A stretch of DNA of 64,000 nt from the NCBI RefSeq assembly GCF_003044065.1, contig NZ_PZJJ01000001.1, forward strand, positions 236,483 through 300,482. Reading direction: 5' to 3'. Below are positions 43,097 to 54,490 of this stretch, in pieces. Position 1 is the first letter of the stretch, and each line of letters opens with the position of its first letter. The DNA is from Alkalicoccus saliphilus (GTDB lineage Bacteria; Bacillota; Bacilli; Bacillales; Salisediminibacteriaceae). The notes below the pieces were generated by a model. That model was given only the letters and a program-made list of their open reading frames with translations, did no database searches and was not told the DNA's origin. The position numbers and the translations under genes are program-made.

Positions 43097-45727
43097 TTAT
43101 TTTCTTACAAGCTCATAAACCTGCTCCAGTGCCTCCGTGACTTTAGATGGGTCTTTACCACCGGCCTGTGCCATATCCGGACGGCCTCCGCCGCCTCCAC
43201 CGCACATAGCAGCTGTTTCTTTGACAAGCTTACCGGCATGATAACCTTTTTCTGTAAGATCTTTGGAAACGCTGGAAACGATACTTACTTTTTCCCCGTT
43301 CACGGCGGCAAGAACCAGAATGCCTGAACCGAGCTTTTCTTTTAAGGAATCCGTCAGACTTCGGAGAGCATTCATATCTGAGGCGTTCACTTCTTTAGCA
43401 AGCACTGTTACGCCGTCAATATCTTTTGCTTCATCCAGCAGGCTCCCTGCCTGAAGCTGACTGAGCTTCGCAGTAAGAGAGTCGTTTTCTTTGTCTTTTT
43501 CTCGAAGCTGTTTCTGCAGCTGCTCCACCCGGTTCGGAACTTCTTCCAGGTTCGTTTTAAGCATGCCCGCAGCTTCTCTCAGCTTATCCACCTGACCGTT
43601 CATAAATTCATACGCTTTTTTACCGGTAACAGCTTCAATACGACGGACACCGGCCCCTATTCCACCTTCAGATACGAGCTTGAACAGACCGATTTCTGCT
43701 GTGGAATTAACATGGCATCCCCCGCAGAGCTCAAGGCTGTAGTCACTCATCTGTACCACACGGACCTGACTGCTGTATTTTTCACCGAAAAGAGCCATCG
43801 CTCCCATTTCTTTTGCTTCTTCCAGAGAAGTTTCCTTAATTTCCACAGGCACAGCTTCCCATATTTTTTCATTCACAATATTTTCGATTTCCTGCATTTC
43901 TTTTTCATTTACTTGACCGAAGTGGGAGAAGTCAAAACGCAGCCTTTCTTTTTCCACAAGTGAACCGGCCTGATTCACGTGATCACCAAGAACATCTTTC
44001 AAAGCCTGATGAAGCAGGTGGGTCGCTGAATGATTCTTAATAACTGCTTTTCTTATATCTTCAGAAACGACAGCGGTAACTTTCTCTCCTGTTCTTAAAG
44101 ACCCGCTTACGACGACTGCTTCGTGCAGATGCTGACCGTTCGGTGCTTTCTGAACATCTTCTACACGCAGTTCTGCTTTATCAGTCGCAATAGTACCTGT
44201 ATCCGCTTTTTGCCCGCCACTCTCGGCATAAAAAGGTGTTTCAGAAAGCATCAGGTGAACCCGGTCGCCCTCATAAGCCATGTCCGTCAGCGCTTTATTC
44301 TTAACAATCGCAGTTACCTTTGTTTCAGTAGTAAGCTGAGTATAACCTGTAAACGTGGACGGCTCCGTAATTCCTCCAAGAATTTCATCCTGCTGCTGCA
44401 TGGAACCCGATTCCTGTCGTGCAGCCCGGGCCCGTTCTCTTTGTTTCTTCATTTCGGACTCAAAACCTTCCCGATCCGCTTCAAAACCGGCTTCCTGCAC
44501 GTATTCCTCTGTCAGGTCGACTGGAAATCCATACGTGTCATAAAGCTTGAAGATATCACTGCCTTCAATACGGGATTTCTCTTCTTTACGGGCACGCTGA
44601 ATTACTTTTTGAAGCTCTGTCAGTCCATCGTGCAGTGTTTCGTGAAAACGTTCTTCCTCGTTTTTCATAACCTTCTGAATAAACTCCGACTTATCGGGGA
44701 CTTCCTTATAGAAATCGGACATGATACTGCTTACTATCGGCACAAGACGGTACATAAACGGTTCTTCCACACGTAATACTTTTGCATAACGTACCGCGCG
44801 TCGCAGCAGCCGCCGCAGAACGTAGCCCCGCCCTTCATTGGAAGGAAGCGCCCCGTCAGCGACAGCAAACGTGACAGTACGGACGTGGTCGGCAATTACT
44901 TTAAAGGCCGTGTCCTCTTCCTCAGAAGAACCGTATCTTTTTCCGGAGACTTTTTCTGTCTCTTCAATGATAGGTCTGAAGAGGTCTGTATCGTAATTTG
45001 TAGGAGCGTCCTGAATCACTGATACAATTCGTTCCAGTCCCATCCCCGTATCAATATTTTTCTTTGGCAGCGGCGTGTAGCTGCCATCCGGATTATGGTT
45101 AAACTGCGAAAACACGAGGTTCCAGATTTCCAGATGTCTCTCGTTCTCGCCTCCCGGATACATCTCGGGATCATTTTCATCCGCACCGTATGAAGGACCG
45201 CGGTCGTAAAAAATTTCTGTATTCGGTCCGCACGGGCCCTCTCCGATATCCCAGAAATTTTCTTCCAGCCGGATAATCTTTTCTTCCGGCAGACCGATTT
45301 CATCTTTCCAGATCTGAAAAGCTTCTTCATCTTCCGGATAAATGGTAACAGCCAGCTTTTCCGGATCGAATCCGATCCAGTTTTTATCCGTTAAAAATTC
45401 CCATGCCCAGTGTATTGCTTCTTTCTTGAAATATTCACCGATCGAAAAATTACCGAGCATTTCGAAAAACGTATGGTGTCTCGCTGTTTTTCCGACATTT
45501 TCAATATCATTCGTTCGAATGGATTTCTGTACATTTACAATTCGCGGGTTATCGGGGATAACACGTCCGTCAAAGTACTTTTTCAGCGTAGCTACACCGC
45601 TGTTTATCCATAATAAAGATGGATCTTCATGTGGAACAAGGGACGCGCTCGGCTCCACAGCATGCTGTTTTTCCTTAAAAAAATCAAGAAACATTTGTCT
45701 TACTTCTGCAGATGACAATTTATTCAT
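43097..45727 (-). CDS. alaS: Alanine--tRNA ligase
   Basis: Charges tRNA-Ala. The class II catalytic domain starts [44 protein letters not shown], with motif 2 around [36 protein letters not shown]. The editing domain has the zinc ligands [11 protein letters not shown] (HxxxH) and CGGCH (C-x3-H). The C-terminal DHHA1 domain ends [20 protein letters not shown]. The start at ATG 45727 follows AAAGGAGG; a frame open to 45808 lies in the leader. 876 residues. A T-box leader controls it. Confidence 0.97.
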   Translation of the reverse strand: MNKLSSAEVRQMFLDFFKEKQHAVEPSASLVPHEDPSLLWINSGVATLKKYFDGRVIPDNPRIVNVQKSIRTNDIENVGKTARHHTFFEMLGNFSIGEYFKKEAIHWAWEFLTDKNWIGFDPEKLAVTIYPEDEEAFQIWKDEIGLPEEKIIRLEENFWDIGEGPCGPNTEIFYDRGPSYGADENDPEMYPGGENERHLEIWNLVFSQFNHNPDGSYTPLPKKNIDTGMGLERIVSVIQDAPTNYDTDLFRPIIEETEKVSGKRYGSSEEEDTAFKVIADHVRTVTFAVADGALPSNEGRGYVLRRLLRRAVRYAKVLRVEEPFMYRLVPIVSSIMSDFYKEVPDKSEFIQKVMKNEEERFHETLHDGLTELQKVIQRARKEEKSRIEGSDIFKLYDTYGFPVDLTEEYVQEAGFEADREGFESEMKKQRERARAARQESGSMQQQDEILGGITEPSTFTGYTQLTTETKVTAIVKNKALTDMAYEGDRVHLMLSETPFYAESGGQKADTGTIATDKAELRVEDVQKAPNGQHLHEAVVVSGSLRTGEKVTAVVSEDIRKAVIKNHSATHLLHQALKDVLGDHVNQAGSLVEKERLRFDFSHFGQVNEKEMQEIENIVNEKIWEAVPVEIKETSLEEAKEMGAMALFGEKYSSQVRVVQMSDYSLELCGGCHVNSTAEIGLFKLVSEGGIGAGVRRIEAVTGKKAYEFMNGQVDKLREAAGMLKTNLEEVPNRVEQLQKQLREKDKENDSLTAKLSQLQAGSLLDEAKDIDGVTVLAKEVNASDMNALRSLTDSLKEKLGSGILVLAAVNGEKVSIVSSVSKDLTEKGYHAGKLVKETAAMCGGGGGGRPDMAQAGGKDPSKVTEALEQVYELVRK

Positions 45728-45876
45728 TGATATGTTTCCTCCTTTGAATATGTTTGATCGGGGGCTCCTGGTATAAGATTTTCTGCCGTTATAAATTGGA
45801 ATTCCCACGCCGCTTAAGTTGCCTGCGGAACAGGCCGGGACTTTCCCAGAACCTGTCCGATACAGAATGGAACGAT

Positions 45877-45909
45877 AAAAAAATCCCCTCCCTAAGCTTC
45901 AGCTAGGGA
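45877..45909 (-). terminator. T-box terminator of alaS
   Basis: Minus strand TCCCTAGCTGAAGCTTAGGGA followed by GGGGATTTTTTT, downstream of the T-box sequence. The antiterminator form would use the AGGGTGG sequence just upstream. Confidence 0.85.
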
Positions 45910-46120
45910 CGAGATTATATTCACGCGGTACCACCCTGGTTACAGCATAATCTGCTGTCACTCTGGACTGCACGTAACGGATGCATGCCGGCAGTTTTTA
46001 CCTGCACTCGGGAGACAGCTGTCCAATGCACTTCTTACGGGGATCCTTCCAGCCGTGGGATCCTCTCTCTGTGTAAGGGCTGCAGTGACGTTTCTCCGTC
46101 ATCATATTAATCTATATCCG
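45877..46120 (-). promoter_or_regulatory. T-box riboswitch leader of alaS
   Basis: The conserved T-box sequence AGGGTGGTACCGCG lies at 45937-45924 on the minus strand, followed by the terminator. Upstream are stem I-like elements, including GGATCC arms around CACGGCTGGAA. The likely specifier region (AAGTGCATTGG) contains GCA, an Ala codon; this assignment is tentative. Uncharged tRNA-Ala should allow read-through. Confidence 0.9.
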
Positions 46121-46126
46121 TAAATT

Positions 46127-46156
46127 ATTATAGATAAAATGCTGGATAATTGTCAA
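46127..46156 (-). promoter_or_regulatory. Sigma-A promoter of alaS
   Basis: On the minus strand TTGACA (46156-46151), 18-base spacer, TATAAT (46132-46127). Both hexamers are perfect. Transcription should start near 46120, at the head of the T-box leader. Confidence 0.85.
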
Positions 46157-46170
46157 TCGAAATATTCGCA

Positions 46171-48426
46171 TTACTCTTCTTTCTTCAGCCTGCTGACGAG
46201 AGACGTATTTCTGACGAGCTCCCGGCTGCTTTCCACTCCTATCTGCAGAGCATCCCACTCCCCGCATAAAAGCAGAAATTTCTTTGCTCTCGTTATACCG
46301 GTGTAAATCAGTTTCCTCCTCAGCATCCGATAATAACTTTTGACAACCGGCATGATAACAATTGGAAATTCGCTGCCCTGGGATTTGTGGATCGAACAGC
46401 AGTAAGCGTGTGTAATTTGTGTAAGATCCTGTTTCGAGTAAATAACTTCTATGCCGTCAAAGGAAATAACAACCTGAAGCTTGTTATCCGCAGTTTCCCG
46501 CTCTGTTAAGACAGCAACAATTTCGCCGCGGTCTCCATTAAAGACGTTTTCCTCCGGATTATTCACGAGCTGCAAAACCATATCACCGACTCTGTATACG
46601 ATATCCCCAAAAGGAACTTCCTTCGTTTTTTCTCCTTTTGGATTAAAAAGCTCCTGGAGCATACGGTTGAGACTGTCGATACCGGCAGCTCCCCTGTACA
46701 TAGGAGCAAGCACCTGAATATCCCTTGCCGTATAGCCTTTGGAAGCCGCCCCCCGGCATATTTTTTCCACAGCTTCTGCTGCATCAGCAGGAGCACAAGG
46801 GAAAAACCGAAGATCATCACTTGATTTATCGACCCCCGGCGGCAGCGTTCCATTTTTTACTTCGTGGGAAAAAGTAATAATTCTCGAGTTTTCCGACTGC
46901 CTGAAAATTTCCGTCAGCCGGACGGTTGGAATACGGTCCGATTCCAGCAGATCTGTCAGCACCTGACCGGGACCGACAGAAGGAAGCTGATCCTCATCTC
47001 CGACGATAATGACCTGCATCCCGGAAGGTACAGCCCGGAACAGCTGATTGGCAAGCCAAGTATCCACCATGGACATTTCATCAAGAATCAGCAGTTCCCC
47101 ATCCAAAGGGGTGTCTTCATCTTTTTCAAATCCTTCTTCATCCACTCCTTTATAACCGAGCAGGCGGTGAATCGTAGAAGCCGGCAGTCCGGTCGATTCC
47201 GTCATCCGCTTGGCAGCCCGTCCTGTTGGAGCAGCCAGCAGAAAAGGAAAAGGAGCGCTTTTTCCCTGGTAGTCTTCCGGGTTCAATGATAAATTTTTTA
47301 AGGATGCAAAAACTTCAATAACACCTTGAATGACTGTCGTCTTGCCGGTACCCGGGCCGCCTGTCAAAAGCATAACCGGCGTGTCGAGTGCTTTTTCGAT
47401 CGCCTGCTTCTGTGATTCCGCATAGGAAACATTGTACTTCTCTTCTACTTCTCCTATCGCCTTCAGCATCTCAGATTCCGGATAATTTTCCCTGTTGTCA
47501 ACGTAAAGCAGCCGGCTGAGACTCGTTGAAATTCCTTTTTCTGCATAGTAAAGAGAGGGAATATACATCGCGTCGTCTTCCACAATAATTTTTTCTTCTT
47601 CTGCCAGGCCAGTAATAATATCTGCCGTTTTAAGCGGATCCACGGGAGGCTGTCCACCGTGTTCAAGCAGTTCTATGGATTTTATGACTACTTCTTCATT
47701 TTTGACGAATACGTGCCCTTCATTCAGGCTTTGTTCGTAAAGTGTAAAAAGCACGGCTGCCTTTATACGGTCCGGATGATCCCCGGTAACCCCCTGCTTT
47801 CTGCCGATCTGATCCGCTTTAATAAAGCCGACCCCTTCAACATCCTCTACCATCTGGTAAGGGTTTGTTTCAATCATCCGAAGAGCCTCTGTCTGGTATG
47901 CCTGATAAATTTTTATGGCAAGCTTCAGTCCGAAGCCGTATTCATAAAGCTTCATAAGTACTTCTTCAATTCCCTGATCTTCCATCAGCTGTTCATGAAT
48001 GAGACCGGCTTTTTCCGAATCAAGCTTAGGCACTTCCTCCAGCCGGCTTGGATGGGCCAGAATGAGGGAAATGGCATCTGTTCCGAAAGTGTTTACTATG
48101 TTTTCTGCTGTTTTTTTCCCTATTCCGGGAAAACGGTCACTGGAAAAATACAGTACGAGTCCCTGCTTCGTATCGGGCAGTTCTTTTTTGTATGTATCGA
48201 ATTTAAACTGTTTTCCAAATCGGGGATGATCGCTCATATTTCCATGAAAAAGGTACGTTGTATCTTTTTCGGGTCTGGCCATCAGTCCTACTACCACCGC
48301 TTCTTTTTCCTGTACCTCGTCTGATGAACTGATTACTTTTAATTTGGCTACTGTATAAAGAGAATCTTCCTGATGATAAATCAGGTGGAGAAGTTCCCCT
48401 TTAATATACGGCTGCTGTTCCTCCAC
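46171..48426 (-). CDS. recD2: ATP-dependent RecD2-type DNA helicase
   Basis: SF1B 5'-3' helicase found without RecBC, involved in repair and replication fork maintenance in Bacilli. An N-terminal OB and helix-hairpin-helix part (FPGIGKKTAENIVNTFG; YQMVEDVEGVGFIKADQIG) precedes the motor: Walker A LLTGGPGTGKTTVIQGVIE, AAPTGRAAKRMTE, motif II LLILDEMSMVDTWL, GDEDQLPSVGPGQVL, motif V/VI HAYCCSIHKSQGSEF and YTGITRAKK. I start at the GTG at 48426 (MEEQQPYIKGELL) behind ACAGGAGGTG. The longer frame would overlap the TPR gene. 751 residues. Confidence 0.94.
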   Translation of the reverse strand: MEEQQPYIKGELLHLIYHQEDSLYTVAKLKVISSSDEVQEKEAVVVGLMARPEKDTTYLFHGNMSDHPRFGKQFKFDTYKKELPDTKQGLVLYFSSDRFPGIGKKTAENIVNTFGTDAISLILAHPSRLEEVPKLDSEKAGLIHEQLMEDQGIEEVLMKLYEYGFGLKLAIKIYQAYQTEALRMIETNPYQMVEDVEGVGFIKADQIGRKQGVTGDHPDRIKAAVLFTLYEQSLNEGHVFVKNEEVVIKSIELLEHGGQPPVDPLKTADIITGLAEEEKIIVEDDAMYIPSLYYAEKGISTSLSRLLYVDNRENYPESEMLKAIGEVEEKYNVSYAESQKQAIEKALDTPVMLLTGGPGTGKTTVIQGVIEVFASLKNLSLNPEDYQGKSAPFPFLLAAPTGRAAKRMTESTGLPASTIHRLLGYKGVDEEGFEKDEDTPLDGELLILDEMSMVDTWLANQLFRAVPSGMQVIIVGDEDQLPSVGPGQVLTDLLESDRIPTVRLTEIFRQSENSRIITFSHEVKNGTLPPGVDKSSDDLRFFPCAPADAAEAVEKICRGAASKGYTARDIQVLAPMYRGAAGIDSLNRMLQELFNPKGEKTKEVPFGDIVYRVGDMVLQLVNNPEENVFNGDRGEIVAVLTERETADNKLQVVISFDGIEVIYSKQDLTQITHAYCCSIHKSQGSEFPIVIMPVVKSYYRMLRRKLIYTGITRAKKFLLLCGEWDALQIGVESSRELVRNTSLVSRLKKEE

Positions 48427-48442
48427 CTGATCCACCTCCTGT

Positions 48443-49114
48443 TTACTCTTCCATCTCTCCGGACAGAATTTTTTCCATCTGCTTTTTCCCATTCGCGCTT
48501 AATGAATGTTCCGGCTGAATTTCAAGTGCTTTATTGAACATATCCAGCGCCTGTTCTGCATCCTGTTTGTATGCATAACCTACTCCCAGATTAAAATAAC
48601 TGTCGGCATGTTCTTCATCGAGCTTTAATACGGCGTTAAACTGTTTCATCGCTTCGTCTATTTCTTCCGCCTGGGCAAGCGCCAGGCCATAGTGAAAAGC
48701 AGCATCCTTGTCTTCGGGATTCAGTTCTGCCGCGCGGCTTAAGTGAGGAAGTGCGCGTACAAAGTCTCCTCCCTGGAAAAAGCTCATACCGAGCATATAA
48801 TAAACGTCTCCCTGAATGAGTCCCTGTGCCAGGGCTTCCTGGTAGGCGTCCACCGCTTTTTTAAATTCTTCTTTATTGTAGTAGATGTTGCCAAGCCCGT
48901 AATGAGCTGTTCCTATGCTGTGATCGATTTCTGCCGCCTTTTCGAAAAATACTGCTGCACGATCTTCTTCCCCCACTGCAGCAAGGAGATTTCCGAAATT
49001 CGTAAATGCGACAGCATCGGAAGGGTTTTCCTCGATAGCATCATTGAGAAGCTTAGCCGCTTCTTCGATGTTGCCCTCCTGCATCTGCTTGACTGCTTCT
49101 GCGTTTCTATCCAT
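48443..49114 (-). CDS. Tetratricopeptide repeat protein (YrrB type)
   Basis: Soluble, acidic protein of 223 residues built of about six TPR units. Examples: AVAFTNFGNLLAAVGEEDRAAVFFEKAAEID, GTAHYGLGNIYYNKEEFKKAVDAYQEALAQG, VYYMLGMSFFQGGDFVRALPHLSRAAELNP, DSYFNLGVGYAYKQDAEQALDMFNKALEIQP. It matches YrrB, the gene between mnmA and recD2 in B. subtilis. It serves presumably as a protein-binding scaffold; the partner is unknown. Confidence 0.9.
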   Translation of the reverse strand: MDRNAEAVKQMQEGNIEEAAKLLNDAIEENPSDAVAFTNFGNLLAAVGEEDRAAVFFEKAAEIDHSIGTAHYGLGNIYYNKEEFKKAVDAYQEALAQGLIQGDVYYMLGMSFFQGGDFVRALPHLSRAAELNPEDKDAAFHYGLALAQAEEIDEAMKQFNAVLKLDEEHADSYFNLGVGYAYKQDAEQALDMFNKALEIQPEHSLSANGKKQMEKILSGEMEE

Positions 49115-49171
49115 TGTGTTTTTTCCTCCTGACCAAATAATATAATCTGCAAGCTGATAAACTGCAACAGC

Positions 49172-49208
49172 AAAGAAAGCTGCTGAACTGCGCGTTCTGC
49201 AGCTTTCC
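49172..49208 (-). terminator. Probable terminator after mnmA
   Basis: Minus strand AAAGCTGC, inner GAAC/GTTC, GCAGCTTT followed by CTTTG, 6 bases beyond the mnmA stop. The T run is short. Confidence 0.6.
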
Positions 49209-49213
49209 TCTGT

Positions 49214-51474
<2,261 letters not shown>

Positions 51475-51488
51475 CAGAGTAATTCCTC

Positions 51489-51908
51489 CTAAATGTAAAA
51501 CATGTAATTATCCTGGCTTCCCTCATCTTTATATTCGGCCAGATCTTTCAAAGTTGTTGAATCGAGTACTTCTTTGACAGCATCGCGGATTTTAATCCAG
51601 AGATCCCGTTTTGCCGGTTCCTCATCATCAATAATTTCCACAGGAGTTATCGGCCCTTCCAGAACCCGGATAACGTCCCCGGCAGTAACGTTTTCGGGCG
51701 CATCAGCAAGCATATACCCGCCGTAGGCTCCTCTTACGCTTTTCACGAGCATTGCGTTTCGAAGCGGAGCAATAAGCTGCTCAAGGTAATGCTCGGAAAG
51801 AGAATGATCCTTTGCGATTGATTTCAGGGAAACAGGGCCATCCCCGTGTTTTTTTGCGAGTGCAATCATAATTGTGAGTCCGTATCTGCCTTTAGTTGAT
51901 ATTTTCAA
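51489..51908 (-). CDS. cymR: Rrf2-family regulator CymR
   Basis: Repressor of cysteine and sulfur metabolism, active in complex with CysK in B. subtilis. MKISTKGRYGLTIMIALAKKHGDGPVSLKSIAKDHSLSEHYLEQLIAPLR is the winged helix; VRGAYGGYMLADAPENVTAGDVIRVLEGPITPVE is the Rrf2 core. The protein contains no cysteine at all, so it cannot bind an Fe-S cluster as IscR does. It begins with a TTG at 51908 after GAGGG and overlaps the upstream membrane gene by 17 bases. 139 residues. Confidence 0.94.
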   Translation of the reverse strand: MKISTKGRYGLTIMIALAKKHGDGPVSLKSIAKDHSLSEHYLEQLIAPLRNAMLVKSVRGAYGGYMLADAPENVTAGDVIRVLEGPITPVEIIDDEEPAKRDLWIKIRDAVKEVLDSTTLKDLAEYKDEGSQDNYMFYI

Positions 51909-52542
51909 CGTTTATCCCTCTTTCCTTAATTCGGTTCATCCATATGCTGCATATATTAAGAGAATATCCTGTTACGTGTCCTATCGTCAGGCTGAATAGG
52001 ATAGTTCCTAGAAAAACCGGACCTCCAAGCAGCCATCCGCACGCGAGCACCAGAATTTCCATATAGGCTCTGACCCGTGCGACAGACGCTCCAGTTTTGT
52101 CAGCAAGGGCAAGCATCACACTGTCCCGCGGGCCTGCTCCGCAACGTGGAGATATATAAACACCGATGCCAAATCCCATAATGAGAATTCCTCCTGCCAG
52201 CATCGCCAGCTGTCCCCCCATCACCTGGGGCGTACTGATCATCCATAGAAAAATATCTACAAAAACCCCGACGAGAAGCATATTCGCGTATGCTCCTGCC
52301 TGAGGCAGTGTCCTTGTTAGAATTGAAGCTGCGACAAGAAGAAGAAATCCCATAATAACCGTCCAGCTTCCTACTGTCAGGCCGAACTGCTGCATAAGAC
52401 CAATATGAAGTACATCCCATGGCGCACTGCCAAGTTCTGCACGAATCATCAGTGCAGCTCCGCAGCTCATTATCATCAGGCCGATAGTAAACACAGCCCA
52501 CCGGAAAATGTTCCCTTCCGTATTTATTTTAAATACGCTCAT
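51892..52542 (-). CDS. YczE/YyaS-like integral membrane protein
   Basis: A 216-residue membrane protein with about five hydrophobic helices (WAVFTIGLMIMSCGAALMI, WTVIMGFLLLVAASILT, AYANMLLVGVFVDIFLWMI, AMLAGGILIMGFGIGVYI, MEILVLACGWLLGGPVFLGTILF). Conserved AELGSAPWDVLHIGL and SPRCGAGPRDSVMLAL match the YczE/YyaS family (COG2364). Function is unknown. I start at ATG 52542 (MSVFKINTEG) after AGGAGG. It precedes cymR and is not part of the B. subtilis order at this place. Confidence 0.85.
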   Translation of the reverse strand: MSVFKINTEGNIFRWAVFTIGLMIMSCGAALMIRAELGSAPWDVLHIGLMQQFGLTVGSWTVIMGFLLLVAASILTRTLPQAGAYANMLLVGVFVDIFLWMISTPQVMGGQLAMLAGGILIMGFGIGVYISPRCGAGPRDSVMLALADKTGASVARVRAYMEILVLACGWLLGGPVFLGTILFSLTIGHVTGYSLNICSIWMNRIKERGINVENIN

Positions 52543-52700
52543 TTCGGCCTCCTGTCCTGCCAGTCTGCTGTTCATTATATCATGAAATAAATAGTCGAAA
52601 CAGCCTGCAGACTGGTTATAACCCTTTGCATTTTAACGGCCTTCCGCTAAAATTGCAATAAGCCCGCCTATGAAAGCAAAAAGCAGGAGGAAGATAACAA

Positions 52701-54023
52701 ATGGATCTTTTTAACTATAAACCAGTCACCGGCAGACCCCTTGCCTCCCGGATGCGCCCCCGTACCATCGATGAGATTCATGGCCAGGAAGATATTATCG
52801 GTCCCGGAACACTGCTCCGCAGAGCAGTTGAAGCAGACCGGCTTTCAGCCATGATATTCCATGGCCCTCCGGGAACTGGAAAAACGACACTCGCCCGCGT
52901 TATAGCTGAATCTTCCGCTGCCTATTTTGAACAGCTGAATGCTGTTACTGCCGGAGTAAAAGATGTGAAAGACATCACTGTAAAAGCGAAAGACCGCCTC
53001 GGTATTGAAGGGCAGAAAACTGTCCTGTTTATCGATGAAATTCATCGTTTCAATAAAAATCAGCAGGACGCCCTCCTTCCGCATGTGGAGGATGGAACTG
53101 TCATCCTGATCGGTGCAACGACTGAAAACCCTATGTTTGAAGTGAATGCAGCTCTCCTTTCCCGGTCGAGGCTGTTTACACTTACCCGACTTTCGGATGA
53201 AAATATGAAAGAAGTTATCCGGGAGGCACTGCACGACAAAGAAAGAGGTTTCGGGGAATACGATATTGATTTTCACGAAGAAGCAGTGAATCATATTATT
53301 GATGTAGCCCAGGGAGATGCAAGGACTGCCTTAAACGCAGTCGAGCTTGCCGTTCTGACAACCGACCCGGATGATAACGACCGCATTGTAATAGATACTG
53401 CCACTGCAGAACAGTCTATTCAGAAGCGTATGATTCAATACGATAAAGATGGGGATAACCATTACGATACGGTTTCAGCCTTTATAAAAAGCATCCGTGG
53501 TTCTGATCCGGATGCGACTCTGTACTGGCTGGCAAAAATGATTTACGCCGGTGAAGATGCCCGCTTTATTGCAAGAAGACTTTATGTACATGCCGCAGAA
53601 GATGTCGGGCTCGCAGATCCAAATGCTTTATTAATCGCCGAAGCTGCCTATCACGCCGTTGAATTCATCGGTATGCCGGAAGCGAGAATCCCTCTTGCAG
53701 AAGCAGCGCTTTATCTAGCTACTGCGCCGAAAAGCAATACAGTCATTACTGGTATCGATGCCGCTTTAAATACCGTAAAAAAAGAAAAGACCGGAGAAGT
53801 TCCTCTTCATCTGAGAGACGCTCATTATAAAGGAGCAGAAAAGCTCGGGCATGGAAGCGGCTATCTCTATCCCCACCATTACGAACATCATTACGTGGTT
53901 CAGCAGTACCTGCCGGATCATTTGAAAAACAAACATTTTTACAGTCCTTCAGTGAATGGTTATGAAAAAACAGTGCAGAAGCGTCTCGACTACTTTAACG
54001 AGCGCAGAAAGAAAAACAAATAA
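52701..54023 (+). CDS. rarA: Replication-associated recombination protein RarA (MgsA)
   Basis: AAA+ ATPase working at stalled replication forks. Walker [19 protein letters not shown] (residues 51-68), Walker [24 protein letters not shown], sensor 1 LIGATTENP, arginine-finger region [10 protein letters not shown]. The tetramerisation domain ([61 protein letters not shown]) closes the 440 residues. ATG 52701 follows AGGAGG. Divergent from the cymR unit. A bidirectional terminator is shared with the 6S RNA on the other strand. Confidence 0.96.
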   Translation: MDLFNYKPVTGRPLASRMRPRTIDEIHGQEDIIGPGTLLRRAVEADRLSAMIFHGPPGTGKTTLARVIAESSAAYFEQLNAVTAGVKDVKDITVKAKDRLGIEGQKTVLFIDEIHRFNKNQQDALLPHVEDGTVILIGATTENPMFEVNAALLSRSRLFTLTRLSDENMKEVIREALHDKERGFGEYDIDFHEEAVNHIIDVAQGDARTALNAVELAVLTTDPDDNDRIVIDTATAEQSIQKRMIQYDKDGDNHYDTVSAFIKSIRGSDPDATLYWLAKMIYAGEDARFIARRLYVHAAEDVGLADPNALLIAEAAYHAVEFIGMPEARIPLAEAALYLATAPKSNTVITGIDAALNTVKKEKTGEVPLHLRDAHYKGAEKLGHGSGYLYPHHYEHHYVVQQYLPDHLKNKHFYSPSVNGYEKTVQKRLDYFNERRKKNK

Positions 54024-54025
54024 TA

Positions 54026-54061
54026 AAAAACTGACCGGGCTTCTGCTCCGGTCAGTTCTTA
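54026..54061. terminator. Bidirectional terminator of rarA and 6S RNA
   Basis: AAAAAACTGACCGG, GCTTCTGCT, CCGGTCAGTTCTT. On the minus strand a run of six T follows the stem, so it serves the 6S RNA at least as well as rarA. Confidence 0.88.
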
Positions 54062-54072
54062 ATATCGTTAAG

Positions 54073-54261
54073 TATAAGAGTCCCGGGCATGCCGTCCCTT
54101 AGACTCGCTTTGAACCTGCGGTGGCAGGTGGGTGCCCTGTCCGTCTGTACAAACTTCCTTCTCTTCCAAGGCGTGCTTTTCCATACGGAACCTTCAGGCT
54201 CCCGACGTGAAAATGTTGGCTCAAACTCGGTAGTATGCACGAGCATCTCAGGACTCTTATA
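54073..54261 (-). ncRNA. ssrS: 6S RNA (SsrS, 6S-1 type)
   Basis: Regulatory RNA that mimics an open promoter and binds sigma-A RNA polymerase. The ends form the closing stem TATAAGAGTCC / GGGACTCTTATA (plus weaker CGTTA / TAACG further out), giving about 189 bases. Inside are GTTTGAGCCAACATTTTCACG and a long imperfect hairpin with a central purine/pyrimidine-asymmetric bubble, typical of Bacillus 6S-1. The gene lies between rarA and aspS, the same place as bsrA in B. subtilis. Minus strand, own promoter, bidirectional terminator downstream. Confidence 0.86.
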
Positions 54262-54285
54262 TTGGATAACGATGTCTATAGTTAT

Positions 54286-54314
54286 ACTATAATCCATAAG
54301 ATGGAATGATGCAA
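54286..54314 (-). promoter_or_regulatory. Promoter of the 6S RNA gene
   Basis: On the minus strand TTGCAT (54314-54309), 17-base spacer, TATAGT (54291-54286). Transcription would start about 18-20 bases before the closing stem, consistent with a 5'-processed precursor. Confidence 0.6.
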
Positions 54315-54368
54315 GTGTTAATGATGAAAAATTCTGAATACAGTAAGCGCTTCCATAAACAAGTATAA

Positions 54369-54400
54369 GATACCGGCAGACGATTAAATCTGCCGGTATC
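54369..54400 (-). terminator. Hairpin after aspS, probable terminator
   Basis: GATACCGGCAGA and TCTGCCGGTATC form 12 pairs with an 8-base loop. On the minus strand TTATACTTGTTT follows, only moderately T-rich. It lies 90 bases after aspS. Confidence 0.6.
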
Positions 54401-54490
54401 CGGCTTTTCTTTGAAAACATACCCTGCGTCCTTTAGAAGCTCGTCATCAACAGCCGGTAATTTCAAACGAAGGATTCTTCAGTATGTTCT

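Noticed and set aside
54052..54420. A 122-codon minus-strand frame between rarA and aspS
   Set aside because: It covers the 6S RNA, has no ribosome-binding site and no protein similarity that I recognise.
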